Part shown: piece by piece, positions 24,856-33,163 of the stretch
Layout: each line of letters opens with the position of its first letter
Numbering within the stretch: the stretch's first letter is position 1
Source: Halorubellus sp. JP-L1
GTDB lineage: Archaea; Halobacteriota; Halobacteria; Halobacteriales; Natrialbaceae
Direction: 5' to 3'
DNA: 64,000 bases
Assembly: GCF_011440375.1 (NCBI RefSeq)
Contig: NZ_JAAOIR010000002.1
Span: forward strand, 558,001 to 622,000
Notes under the pieces: generated by a model
The model's input: the letters and a program-made list of their open reading frames with translations, nothing else
Told to the model about the DNA's origin: nothing
The model's database searches: none
Program-made: the position numbers and the translations under genes

Positions 24856-25806
24856 TCACTCGACGGTCGGGACGGGCACCGAGTCGAGGACGGCGTCGAC
24901 GACCTGGGACTTCTCGACGTTGTTCACCATCGCGTCCGGCGTCAGCACGAGCCGATGGGCGAGCACTGGCTGGGCGACGCGCTTGATGTCGTCCGGCGTG
25001 ACGTAGTCCCGGCCGACGAGCGTCGCGTACGCGCGGGACGCCTCGAACAACCGCTGGGTGCCGCGCGGGGAGACGCCGACTTCGACGCGGCCGTCCTCGC
25101 GCGTCTGGCGCGTCAACTGTGCCATGTACCCGAGCAGGTCCTCGTCGACGCGGACGTCCTCGGGGACCTGCCGGAGGTCCGCGACTTCCTGGTCGCTGAG
25201 GACGCGCCCGACGCTCGGCGCCTGCTCGACGCGGCCCGCGCGCCGCCGGAGCAGTTCGACCTCGCCGTCCTCGTCCGGGTACCCGATGCTGGACTTCACC
25301 ATGAACCGGTCGACCTGCGCCTCCGGGAGCGGGAACGTCCCCTCCTGCTCGACGGGGTTCTGGGTCGCGATCACGAAGAACGGCTTCGGGAGTTCGCGGG
25401 TCTCGCCGTCGACCGTGACCTGGGCCTCCTCCATCGCCTCCAGGAGTGCCGCTTGGGTCTTCGGTGGTGCGCGGTTGATCTCGTCCGCGAGGACGATGTT
25501 CGCGAAGATCGGGCCTTCCTGGAACTCGAACTCGCGGGTCTCCTCGTTGAACACGTGCGTCCCCGTCACGTCGGCGGGGAGGAGGTCGGGCGTGAACTGG
25601 ACGCGCGAGAACTCGAGGCCGAGCGCGCTCGCCATTGCGCGCGCGGTGAGCGTCTTCCCGGTCCCTGGCACGTCCTCGAGGAGGACGTGGCCGCGTGCGA
25701 CCCCGCCGAGGAGGACGGTCTCGAGGAACTCTCGGTCGGCGATGACGGCGTTACTGATCTCGTCGAGGACGGCAGCGCAGTCCTCGCTCGCTTGAGCGAC
25801 GTCCAT
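24856..25806 (-). CDS. MoxR-family AAA+ ATPase
   Basis: 316 residues. Walker A EDVPGTGKTLTAR, Walker B IVLADEINRAPPKTQAALLE, sensor 1 FVIATQNPVEQEGTFPLPEA and the C-terminal AAA lid with GVSPRGTQRLFEASRAYA are all present. MoxR proteins act as chaperones that mature or activate partners carrying vWA/DUF58 domains; the DUF58 gene lies on the opposite strand nearby. actaaattgc on the minus strand is about 28 bases before the ATG, so a leaderless transcript is likely. Confidence 0.95.
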   Translation of the reverse strand: MDVAQASEDCAAVLDEISNAVIADREFLETVLLGGVARGHVLLEDVPGTGKTLTARAMASALGLEFSRVQFTPDLLPADVTGTHVFNEETREFEFQEGPIFANIVLADEINRAPPKTQAALLEAMEEAQVTVDGETRELPKPFFVIATQNPVEQEGTFPLPEAQVDRFMVKSSIGYPDEDGEVELLRRRAGRVEQAPSVGRVLSDQEVADLRQVPEDVRVDEDLLGYMAQLTRQTREDGRVEVGVSPRGTQRLFEASRAYATLVGRDYVTPDDIKRVAQPVLAHRLVLTPDAMVNNVEKSQVVDAVLDSVPVPTVE

Positions 25807-25910
25807 GTTCCACGAGAAACACGTACCGCAATTTAGTGGTGGCGATAACTCACACGCCCACCGGACGAATCGAAACCCATAAAATCGTGACCCGCGAATC
25901 GCAGGGTGTA

Positions 25911-25995
25911 GCCGAGGTAGCCTAGCCCGGCCAAGGCGGTTGCTTCGAGAGCAACTGTCCGCAAGGACTCAGGAGTTCAAATCTCCTCCTCGGCG
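25911..25995 (+). tRNA. tRNA-Ser (anticodon CGA)
   Basis: 85 bases with acceptor stem GCCGAGG/CCTCGGC, D arm, a five-pair anticodon stem (GTTGC/GCAAC) around loop TTCGAGA giving anticodon CGA, a long class II variable arm (GTCC gcaa GGAC) and a T arm with GTTCAAATC. The G discriminator base and the long variable arm agree with serine. No intron and no encoded CCA. Confidence 0.95.
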
Positions 25996-25996
25996 C

Positions 25997-26047
25997 TTCT
26001 TCCAGCACATCGACGACGAACGTAGTGAGTCGTCCGTGCTGGAAGAA
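25997..26047. repeat. long two-part hairpin directly after tRNA-Ser
   Basis: Outer 12-bp perfect arms ttcttccagcac (25997-26008) and gtgctggaagaa (26036-26047), inner arms gacgac and gtcgtc, loop about 11 bases. It begins two bases past the tRNA discriminator. Confidence 0.75.
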
Positions 26048-26059
26048 CGCCAGCAGCGT

Positions 26060-26108
26060 GATTTGAACCAGGGAGCGGCTCGCTGCGACCGTGGTCCAAA
26101 TCTCCTCC
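26060..26108. repeat. second inverted repeat ending in a partial copy of the tRNA-Ser 3' end
   Basis: gatttgaacca at 26060-26070 pairs with tggtccaaatc at 26092-26102 with one mismatch. The right part gtccaaatctcctcc (26094-26108) matches 14 of 15 bases of the T-arm/acceptor of the tRNA at 25975-25989, 119 bases away: an att-like direct repeat. Confidence 0.6.
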
Positions 26109-26146
26109 CCAGGGCTCTTCGGAACGACGACGAGCGTCAGCGAGTC

Positions 26147-26238
26147 GTTCGTGGCGTCACGTGGTCGGTTCGTGGCGTCACGTGGTCGGTTCGTGGGGTA
26201 GCGTGAGCGGTTCGTGGGGTAGCGTGAGCGGTTCCTGG
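26147..26238. repeat. 21-bp tandem repeats
   Basis: Four adjacent units: two of gttcgtggcgtcacgtggtcg, then two of gttcgtggggtagcgtgagcg, then a partial unit gttcctgg. Identical pairs suggest recent duplication. No spacers, so not CRISPR. Confidence 0.85.
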
Positions 26239-26526
26239 AAGGTGGGGAGTGGACTGCCGGCGTGGTTGGTCGTCGAGGGCTGTGGAGTCGTCGGTCGTTG
26301 TTCGGGTGGTGGGTTGTGCTGGCTTGTTTGCGGTTCATCTACTGGTGGCCGATGCGTAGGTGTATCTACGGGCGCGTATGTGGAGTTCAGTTACCAGCTG
26401 AAACTGGCATCATATATAAAGATAGGCGCTGGTTTTAAATGACTGGAGGGATTACAATTAGTTACTGAAGCAGTCCGAGTCCAGTTACGCAACCACCGAC
26501 GATGCGGACCCGCCCTCCCCCATACG

Positions 26527-27543
26527 ATGTCAAGTTCTCGAACTCGAACGACCGACGAACGGACAGACGAACGCACCACCGACGAGCGGACGGCGCGCGA
26601 AGCCGAAGGCGAGCACGAACACGAACGAGAGCAGACCGAGAAGCAGACGTGCCCCGAGTGCGGCGGCCGTCTGCAGACCGACGAGGCTCACGGCGAGACC
26701 GTCTGCGCGGACTGTGGACTCGTCGTCGAGGAGGACGCCGTCGACCGCGGCCCCGAATGGCGTGCGTTCGACGCCAGCGAGAAGGACGAGAAGTCCCGCG
26801 TCGGCGCCCCGACGACCAACATGATGCACGACCAGGGGTTGTCGACGAACATCGGCTGGCAGAACAAGGACGCCTACGGCAACAGCCTCTCCTCGAACCA
26901 GCGTCAGAAGATGCAGCGCCTGCGCACCTGGAACGAGCGCTTTCGCACGCGCGACTCGAAGGAACGGAATCTCAAGCAGGCGCTGGGCGAGATCGACCGC
27001 ATGGCCAGCGCGCTCGGCCTGCCGGACAACGTCCGCGAGACCGCTAGCGTCATCTATCGCCGCGCGCTCGCCGAGGACCTGCTCCCCGGTCGGAGCATCG
27101 AGGGCGTCGCCACCGCGAGCCTCTACGCCGCCGCCCGGCAGGCCGGCACCCCCCGCAGCCTCGACGAAGTCGCCGCCGTGTCGCGCGTCGACGCGATGGA
27201 GTTCAAGCGCGCGTACCGGTACGTCGTCCGCGAGCTCAACCTCGAGGTAGAGCCCGCGGACCCCCTCCAGTACGTGCCGCGGTTCGCGAGCGAACTCGAC
27301 CTCAGCGACGAGGCCGAACGCACCGCTCGCGAACTCCTCTCGAGCGCGAAGCGCGAGGGCATCCACTCCGGGAAGTCCCCCGTCGGTCTCGCCGCCGCCG
27401 CGGTGTACGCCGCCAGCCTCCTCTCGAACGAGAAGGTCACGCAGAACGCGGTCAGCGAGGTGGCGAACGTCAGCGAGGTCACCATCCGCAACCGCTACAA
27501 GGAACTTCTGGAGAACGCCGACCAGGCGAACGCACTCGCCTGA
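26527..27543 (+). CDS. tfb: transcription initiation factor TFIIB (TFB), paralogue 1
   Basis: 338 residues. A 40-residue Arg/Glu/Thr-rich head is followed by a zinc ribbon (CPECGGR and [10 protein letters not shown]), B-reader-like region RVGAPTTNMMHDQGLSTNIG, and two cyclin folds with the recognition-helix sequences EGVATASLYAAARQAGTPRS and [16 protein letters not shown] recruits RNA polymerase to TBP-bound promoters. It differs from the second TFB in this window in the reader (STNIGWQNKDAYG against [13 protein letters not shown]) and in the first cyclin repeat, so promoter preference may differ. Preceded by three possible TATA boxes. Confidence 0.96.
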   Translation: MSSSRTRTTDERTDERTTDERTAREAEGEHEHEREQTEKQTCPECGGRLQTDEAHGETVCADCGLVVEEDAVDRGPEWRAFDASEKDEKSRVGAPTTNMMHDQGLSTNIGWQNKDAYGNSLSSNQRQKMQRLRTWNERFRTRDSKERNLKQALGEIDRMASALGLPDNVRETASVIYRRALAEDLLPGRSIEGVATASLYAAARQAGTPRSLDEVAAVSRVDAMEFKRAYRYVVRELNLEVEPADPLQYVPRFASELDLSDEAERTARELLSSAKREGIHSGKSPVGLAAAAVYAASLLSNEKVTQNAVSEVANVSEVTIRNRYKELLENADQANALA

Positions 27544-27771
27544 GGACATCCGAACCAGGGCGCTGTGCGTCGATTCGGAAGCCCGTCGCGGCCCGTCGCG
27601 GCCAGCGTCGCCGCGTGACCGAACCCTCTTGTTCGAAACCAAGACCAGGAGCGACGCGTCCCGAGCCGGACGACGCGTCGGTCCTGGCGGGCGTCCCACC
27701 CGCCGACGCGCCGAACGCCACGGGTGGGTTGCTCGCGAGACCGACGGACGCAGAGTGACTACTCGGTCGCG

Positions 27772-28119
27772 CTAGGACTCCACGCGAACCACGTCGCCGA
27801 CGTCGACGTCCCCGGCGGCACCCGCCGGCAATTCGACGAGGACGTCCGCTCGTGCGCGACCGAGCCCGAGCCACGAGCGGAGGCGCTCGACCTGCGTGAC
27901 CTCGTCGTCGACGAGCCAGACGGCGTCGATGGGGAACGGCACGAACAGCATGTGGACGTCGCGAGCAGCGGCCCCGTCGAACTCGAAGACGAGCGCGTAG
28001 TCGTCCGGGATCGACCGCCGGAACATCAGTCCCCGGGCGCGCGAGAGCGTCGACGCGGCGACGTCGACGTCGCGCGCCAACACCCGCGTATTCCCGTCTC
28101 GTTCGTGGAGGACGCGCAT
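27772..28119 (-). CDS. DUF192-family protein
   Basis: 115 residues. Conserved parts are LSRARGLMFRRSIPDDYALVFEF in pieces, HMLFVPFPIDAVWLVDDEVTQ, and VELPAGAAGDVDVGDVV at the C-terminus, matching the whole DUF192 domain. A compact beta-barrel of unknown biochemical function; no signal peptide. About 230 bases downstream of tfb on the other strand; that gap holds no visible gene. Confidence 0.88.
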   Translation of the reverse strand: MRVLHERDGNTRVLARDVDVAASTLSRARGLMFRRSIPDDYALVFEFDGAAARDVHMLFVPFPIDAVWLVDDEVTQVERLRSWLGLGRARADVLVELPAGAAGDVDVGDVVRVES

Positions 28120-28303
28120 ACAGCGAGACGTCGCCGTCGGCAGTCAAGAGGGTTCCGGCAGCCTCGCGGCCGTATTCGGTGACAGGTGCGAACGGTCGCC
28201 AGTGGAGCGTGTGACCGTCGGAATTGCTCGAATCGGGTCCGGGTAGCGGTGGCTCACGAACGAACTCCCGCGAACACTCCGGGTTCGAGGAATGCTCGAC
28301 CGG

Positions 28304-30223
28304 TTACTTGAACCGGAACGTCTCGAGGTTCTTCGGCGCGAACGTCCGCATGTTGAAGTCGTGGTAGAGCGACGACGACAGGTCCTGCACCGAGGATTCG
28401 TCGCCGTGGACGCACAGCACCTTCTCCGGTCGGGGATTCATCGTCCGGACGAAGTTCTCGAGGCCCTGGCGGTCGGCGTGCCCGGAGAACCCGTCGACGG
28501 TCTCGACGTGCATCTTCATCTTCATCGTGTTCCCGCGACTGCCGTCCTCGCTGATCGGGATCTCGTCCCAGCCGTTCTGGATGCGGCGCCCGAGCGTCCC
28601 CTGGGCCTGGTAGCCGACGAACGTCATCGTCGACTCGTCCTCGCTCCCGAGGTGGCGGAGCCAGGACATGATCGGGCCGCCCGTGACCATCCCGCTCGTG
28701 GAGAGGATGATGCACGGGCCGCCGTCGGCGACCTCCTGGCGTTCCTCCTCGCCGCCGTCGATGTGATTGAACTGGTCGGCGAGGAACGGGTTCTCGTCGT
28801 CGTGGAAGATGCGGTCGCGGAGGTCGTCCCGGAGGTACTCGGGGTACGTCGTGTGGATCGCGGTCGCTTCCCACATCATCCCGTCGAGGTGCACTGGCAT
28901 CTCGGGGATGTCGCCTTCGCGCATCGCCTCCTCGAGGACGAGCATGAGTTCCTGGCTGCGGCCGACCGCGAACGCGGGGATGAGGACTTTCCCCTCGCGC
29001 TCGTAGGTCTCGTTGATGACTTCCTTCAGGCGGCGCTCGGAGTCCTCCTGGTCGGTCTGGTAGTCGTTCCGTCCACCGTACGTGGATTCGAGGACGAGCG
29101 TCTCGACGCGCGGGAAGTCGTTCACCGCCCCGTTGAACAGGCGGGTGTCGTCGTAGTGGATGTCGCCGGAGAATGCGACGTTGTAGAGGCCGTCGCCGAT
29201 GTGGAAGTGCGTGACCGCGCTCCCGAGGATGTGCCCGGCGTTGTGGAACGTCAGCTTCACGTCCGGCGCGATGTCCGTGACGTCACCGTACTCGAGGGGG
29301 ATGCAGTGCTTGATCGCTTCGCGGACCTGCTCGGAGTCGTACGGCGGCGTACGACCCTCCTTGGCTGCGACGTCGAGGTAGTCGAGCGTCAACAGCCCCA
29401 TGAGGTCCCGCGTCGGCTCGGTACAGTAGATCGGGCCGTCGTACCCGTACTTGAACAGGAGCGGGATGAGTGCGGAGTGGTCGAGGTGCGCGTGCGTGAG
29501 GACGACCGCGTCGAGCGAGTTCGCGCCCGACCCGAGCGCCTCGGGAACCTGGAGGTACGGGACTTCGCCCTCTGCGCCGGGTTTGTCGCCGCAGTCGATG
29601 AGGATGCGGGTCTCGGGCGTCGACAGGATGAAGCTCGCACGACCGACTTCGCGACAGCAGCCCAGCGTCGTGATGCGCACCCACTCGTCGTCCTGCATCT
29701 CCTCGCGGTGGATCTGGCGGCCGACCTTCTCGAGGATGTCGCGGCGGTCGTCGCGCTCCTGCTTGAGGAAGCTCCGGACGTTCGAGACGGTCGAGGACTC
29801 GATCGGCGGCGTGCGGACGACTTCGGGCGTCCACCCGACTTTCTTCGTGATCTCGCGGAGCGTGGAGCCGTGGCGGCCGATGACCATCCCGGGCTTCTGG
29901 GCTTCGATGACGACCTCGCCGGTGTCGGCGTGGAAGTCGAGGTCGGTGACGCCCGCGTCCTCGGGGATGACGTCCATGATCTGCTCCCGGGCTTCGTCGG
30001 GGTGACTGAGGACGTCCGGGTCGGGGCGGACGGTGATGCGCTTGCGGAGCTTGGAGGCGAGTTGCCGGATGAGGTCGCCTTGCTGGGCGAACTTCTTCGG
30101 GTCGCGCGTGTACACGACCAGTTCCGGGCCCTCGTACTTCACGTCGGAGACGGTGATGTCGTCGGGTATCTCGCTCGTGATCTTTGCCTTCAGGTCGTCG
30201 AGTTGGCGGTCTACTGAACTCAT
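28304..30223 (-). CDS. fttA: transcription termination factor / beta-CASP RNase FttA (aCPSF1)
   Basis: 639 residues: two N-terminal KH domains (the second with GMVIGRHGSTLREITKK), a metallo-beta-lactamase core with THAHLDHS near residue 243, the beta-CASP insertion with YGGRNDYQTD and LILSTSGMVTGGP-type block (PCIILSTSGMVTGGPIM), and the C-terminal GFSGHADRQGL and VCVHGDES. This archaeal CPSF73 homologue cuts nascent RNA at U-rich sites and ends transcription. Length is as expected. The 278 bases upstream, shared with a divergent gene, hold no other gene. Confidence 0.96.
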   Translation of the reverse strand: MSSVDRQLDDLKAKITSEIPDDITVSDVKYEGPELVVYTRDPKKFAQQGDLIRQLASKLRKRITVRPDPDVLSHPDEAREQIMDVIPEDAGVTDLDFHADTGEVVIEAQKPGMVIGRHGSTLREITKKVGWTPEVVRTPPIESSTVSNVRSFLKQERDDRRDILEKVGRQIHREEMQDDEWVRITTLGCCREVGRASFILSTPETRILIDCGDKPGAEGEVPYLQVPEALGSGANSLDAVVLTHAHLDHSALIPLLFKYGYDGPIYCTEPTRDLMGLLTLDYLDVAAKEGRTPPYDSEQVREAIKHCIPLEYGDVTDIAPDVKLTFHNAGHILGSAVTHFHIGDGLYNVAFSGDIHYDDTRLFNGAVNDFPRVETLVLESTYGGRNDYQTDQEDSERRLKEVINETYEREGKVLIPAFAVGRSQELMLVLEEAMREGDIPEMPVHLDGMMWEATAIHTTYPEYLRDDLRDRIFHDDENPFLADQFNHIDGGEEERQEVADGGPCIILSTSGMVTGGPIMSWLRHLGSEDESTMTFVGYQAQGTLGRRIQNGWDEIPISEDGSRGNTMKMKMHVETVDGFSGHADRQGLENFVRTMNPRPEKVLCVHGDESSVQDLSSSLYHDFNMRTFAPKNLETFRFK

Positions 30224-30470
30224 GAGTGCTGCAGATATGCGGGACGGCGGGCGCGACGCGGTGGTCGCTCCCGCAGGGGGTCCCTGAACGCGTCGCAGGG
30301 CTGTTCGCCGCCGCGACGGCGACGACGCACGTGCGAACTGAACGTGGACTGTCGATTACAGCAGTAGTTCATCGGTGATGTACCCCGGGCCGGCTGGCCA
30401 CTCGGACGATTCCGTCGCCCGCTGGGGGGAGTCCAGGGAGAACCCGCTTACTCGTCGCTATACCCGCGGA

Positions 30471-30480
30471 GTTATAAAAG
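30471..30480 (+). promoter_or_regulatory. consensus TATA box of the following gene
   Basis: gttataaaag, centred 27 bases before the GTG at 30502: the best consensus TATA of the window, and it decides the start of the downstream gene. Confidence 0.75.
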
Positions 30481-30501
30481 CCTTCGCAAAGTTGAGGCGT
30501 C

Positions 30502-31056
30502 GTGGCCCGGTACGGAGCGTATGCGAGTGCTCCTGGAGGTGCGAGCGTCGTGGACGTGACGCCGGCGACGGTCGTCGACGAGTACGAGTGGGTTCGCGAG
30601 CGCGCTGACGCGGTCGTGCCGTTGATCAATGCGGTCCGGGACGACCTCGGGGACCTGTTCGAGGTCGACGTCGACCACGTGACTGCCGACCAGTACCGGG
30701 GGGTCGTGGACGAGACGTTCGCCGACGGCGACCGTGCGGTGAACGTCGCGGCGCTGACCGCCATCTTGCGCGATCTGGACGTCGAGGGCGACTATCCGGG
30801 GTTCGTCGTCGACGAGGTCCTGGGTCGCGAGCTCGCGGGCACCATCGCGGGTGGCCAGCCGCTCCGCATGCTCGGCGAGGCGACGTTCCACTATGCCGAT
30901 ATCCACACGCACGGCGAGGACGACGAGGCCGCAGGCGCGGACGACCTCGACGCGGCGCTCGCCGCGGGCGTTCAGGAGCACGTCCCCGGCTGGGGGTGGA
31001 CCGAGGAACCGAGTCCGTTCGCGGTCGCGGACGCGGTCGAACGCGCGAACCGGTAA
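30502..31056 (+). CDS. uncharacterised haloarchaeal protein
   Basis: 184 residues from the GTG placed exactly one TATA-to-start distance after ttataaaa; a GTG at 30550 is a shorter option. All-alpha, acidic, with DEYEWVRERADAVVPLINAV, ADQYRGVVDETFADGDRAVN and a C-terminal VPGWGWTEEPSPFAVADAVE. No Cys motif, TM or known catalytic motif. I recognise it only as a conserved haloarchaeal family without function; it diverges from fttA. Confidence 0.78.
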   Translation: MARYGAYASAPGGASVVDVTPATVVDEYEWVRERADAVVPLINAVRDDLGDLFEVDVDHVTADQYRGVVDETFADGDRAVNVAALTAILRDLDVEGDYPGFVVDEVLGRELAGTIAGGQPLRMLGEATFHYADIHTHGEDDEAAGADDLDAALAAGVQEHVPGWGWTEEPSPFAVADAVERANR

Positions 31057-31141
31057 GGCGGGTCACTCCCGATGCTGCTCCGGTGAAACTCGCGTTAGAG
31101 TCTCGACAAGACATTTACCGAACGTGGACGCTGATGCTGGC

Positions 31142-31987
31142 ATGAAACGCGTCTCTCGCCGTGCCGTCGTCGCTGCCGTCGTGCCGGCGGTCGCCGCGAC
31201 GGCGGGCTGTCTCGACGCGACCGACGGTGGCGGCGGCACGACCGAGCCCACCGGGACGCGGTCGACGACGACGAACGCGACGACGCAAGACGAGACCGGC
31301 GAGGGGGATGCGGCTCCCGCGAGACGCGCGGACGTCGACGGTCGGTCGGTCCGGCTGGCGTCGGCGCGGACGTCGCGCGCCATCGTCACGCTCCTCGCCG
31401 GCGTCCACCCGAGCGTGAGCGCCGAGGCCGACCGACAGTACGTCGTCGTCGAACTCGAGGTGTCCGGCGACGACCCACAGCAGGCGGCGCGAGACGCCTG
31501 CGAGCTTCGCGTCGACGACGCCGCTATCGAGCCGGTCTCCGAGACCGTCCAGCCGTTCACGGACGCCGTCCACCTCGCGTTCTCGCTTCCGCTCGACGTC
31601 GACCCCGAGGCGGTGGCGCTGGCGTGGGTCGGCGCGGTCGAAACCCCGGTGTTTCCGCTCACGAACTCGCTGGCCCCCTCGCTGAGGAACCCTCCCGCGT
31701 TCGAGGTGCGGTCGTTCCAGGTTCCGGCGCGCGCGGACGGCGACGAGGTTGCGGTGTCGTTCACGGTCGCGAACGTCGGCGAGGGCGACGGCGAGTTCCT
31801 CGCGGAACTCGGCTCGCGCGCCGTCTCGGACCAGGGCGAGCTCCGCGTCGAGGTCGCGGCGGGCGAGACGAAGACGGTGACGCGGTCGGTCGGCCTGGTG
31901 CCGAGTGTGGACGAGCAGGCGGTCGTCCTCGACTGGGGGTCGGGGAGCATGGAACGCACGGTCTCGGTCCCGACGACGACCGAGTGA
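31142..31987 (+). CDS. predicted Tat-exported lipoprotein
   Basis: 281 residues. MKRVSRRAVVAAVVPAVAAT contains a twin-arginine S-R-R-A-V-V motif and a hydrophobic stretch ending at T-A-G-C, a lipobox with Cys22, followed by a Gly/Thr/Asp-rich spacer typical of haloarchaeal surface lipoproteins. The rest is beta-rich, with a CARDB/adhesin-like Ig region (EVAVSFTVANVGEGDGEFL and ETKTVTRSVGLVPSVDEQ) near the C-terminus. catttaccg is 27 bases before the ATG. Ligand unknown. Confidence 0.85.
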   Translation: MKRVSRRAVVAAVVPAVAATAGCLDATDGGGGTTEPTGTRSTTTNATTQDETGEGDAAPARRADVDGRSVRLASARTSRAIVTLLAGVHPSVSAEADRQYVVVELEVSGDDPQQAARDACELRVDDAAIEPVSETVQPFTDAVHLAFSLPLDVDPEAVALAWVGAVETPVFPLTNSLAPSLRNPPAFEVRSFQVPARADGDEVAVSFTVANVGEGDGEFLAELGSRAVSDQGELRVEVAAGETKTVTRSVGLVPSVDEQAVVLDWGSGSMERTVSVPTTTE

Positions 31988-32016
31988 CTTAGTGGGTCGC
32001 GTGCGTCGCCCGACCT

Positions 32017-32070
32017 GTGACCGACGATTCGGGCGTGACCGACGATTCGGGCGTGACCGACGACTCCGGC
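32017..32070. repeat. 18-bp tandem repeat in the DUF488 N-terminus
   Basis: Three units of gtgaccgacgattcgggc, the third slightly diverged (gactccggc). Each unit begins with a possible GTG start in the same frame. Confidence 0.9.
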
Positions 32071-32514
32071 GCACGTGGCCGGGTGCTCGACACGTACGTC
32101 GCGGCACTCCAGCACGACCTCGCGGACGTCGGGGACGCGACGCGCGTGGGCGTCGTCAGGCGGCCGACGCGGTGGTTCTCGGGGAGCGTCGACGAGAACG
32201 TGCCCGCGCTCGCCCCGCCCGAGGCCCTCCTCGACGAGACGAAGCGGCGACAGGAGGACTTCGAGATGGCGGGCGTCTGCGAGGAGGAGGCGCACAACGA
32301 GGCGTGGCTCGAGGCGGAGTTCTCGGACCGCTATCGCTCGCACCTCGAGTCGGACGCGGACGCGACGGTCGCACTGTCGGAACTCGCGGAGCGCGTCCGC
32401 GACGGCGAGGACGTCGCGCTCGTCTGCTTCGAGAACACCGACAAGAAGCGCTGTCACCGCACCATCCTCCGCGACGTCCTCGAATCGCGGTTCGACGGCG
32501 TGGACGAGCGGTGA
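32017..32514 (+). CDS. DUF488-family protein
   Basis: 165 residues. The DUF488 hallmark is the C-terminal ALVCFENTDKKRCHRTIL with its C-H-R motif; RVGVVRRPTRWFSG opens the domain. The first 18 residues are three copies of T-D-D-S-G-V/A encoded by an 18-bp repeat, and each copy carries an in-frame GTG (32017, 32035, 32053), so the start is ambiguous; cttagtg about 27 bases upstream favours the first. Function unknown; some DUF488 proteins resemble DNA-modification or nucleotide enzymes. Confidence 0.85.
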   Translation: MTDDSGVTDDSGVTDDSGARGRVLDTYVAALQHDLADVGDATRVGVVRRPTRWFSGSVDENVPALAPPEALLDETKRRQEDFEMAGVCEEEAHNEAWLEAEFSDRYRSHLESDADATVALSELAERVRDGEDVALVCFENTDKKRCHRTILRDVLESRFDGVDER

Positions 32515-32566
32515 CCTCGCGGTCGTGTCCGAACGCTTGATTGTCCCCGCGCTCGCACGGGCCGGC

Positions 32567-33133
32567 ATGGACGACGGTGGGGCGCGCGAGGTCGCGGTCG
32601 ACGGCATCGAGACGGCGGTGCCGAGCGCGGCGTTCGCGAGCGAGCGCGACGAGGCGACGATCTGCTACCCGATCCGGGGCGACCTCCCGCTCGGGGACGA
32701 CGACGAACTCCTGATGATCCGCAAGCGCCGCGGGCTCGGCGCGGACCTGTACAACGGCCCGGGCGGGAAGGTCGAGCCCGGCGAGACGCCCGCCGAGGCC
32801 GCGGTCCGGGAGACGCGCGAGGAGACCGGCGTCGACGTCGGCGCGGTCGACAAGCGCGGCGAGTTCGACTTCTTCTTCGGCGACGAGCACGTGTTCTGCT
32901 GCCACGTCTACGTCGGCCGCGAGGTGTCCGGGGTCCCCGAGGACACGCCGGAGGCGTTCCCGGAGTGGCGCGCACGCCGCGACGTTCCCTACGACGAGAT
33001 GTGGGAGGACGACGTGCTCTGGGTGCCCCGGGTCCTCGACGGTGACACCATCCGCGGCGTCTTCTACTTCGACGACGACGGCGACGACCTCCTCGAGTAC
33101 GACGTCGCCGCTGGCGTCGACGGATTCGATTGA
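32567..33133 (+). CDS. Nudix hydrolase (MutT/MTH1-like)
   Basis: 188 residues. The Nudix box is complete: GGKVEPGETPAEAA followed by VRETREETGV, with the REETG metal-binding glutamates. LLMIRKRRGLGADLYNGPG before it and ECHVYVGREVSG-like strands after it resemble oxidised-purine NTP hydrolases such as MTH1, which would sanitise the nucleotide pool; this substrate is inferred. cgcttgatt lies about 28 bases before the ATG. Confidence 0.93.
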   Translation: MDDGGAREVAVDGIETAVPSAAFASERDEATICYPIRGDLPLGDDDELLMIRKRRGLGADLYNGPGGKVEPGETPAEAAVRETREETGVDVGAVDKRGEFDFFFGDEHVFCCHVYVGREVSGVPEDTPEAFPEWRARRDVPYDEMWEDDVLWVPRVLDGDTIRGVFYFDDDGDDLLEYDVAAGVDGFD

Positions 33134-33163
33134 GCGGTCGCGCCCGGCGAACGCACCTGACGG

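Larger units (their letters stand above)
25996..26526. other. repeat- and palindrome-rich region after tRNA-Ser, leading into an A+T-richer tfb upstream zone
   Basis: Contains two long inverted repeats, a partial copy of the tRNA 3' end, four 21-bp tandem repeats and, from about 26240, sequence with clearly more A+T than the genome background, including catatataaag at 26411, gttttaaatg at 26432 and acaattagtta at 26455. No reliable protein-coding gene is visible; small frames here read as 7-residue repeats (R-G-V-T-W-S-V). Confidence 0.6.

Noticed and set aside
26147-26238. CRISPR or protein-coding repeat
   Set aside because: The 21-bp units have no spacers, and the frames that cross them lack any halophile-like flanking sequence.
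25940-26442. Small frames downstream of tRNA-Ser
   Set aside because: They start inside the tRNA or its hairpins and consist of 7-residue translations of DNA repeats; no sign of a real protein.
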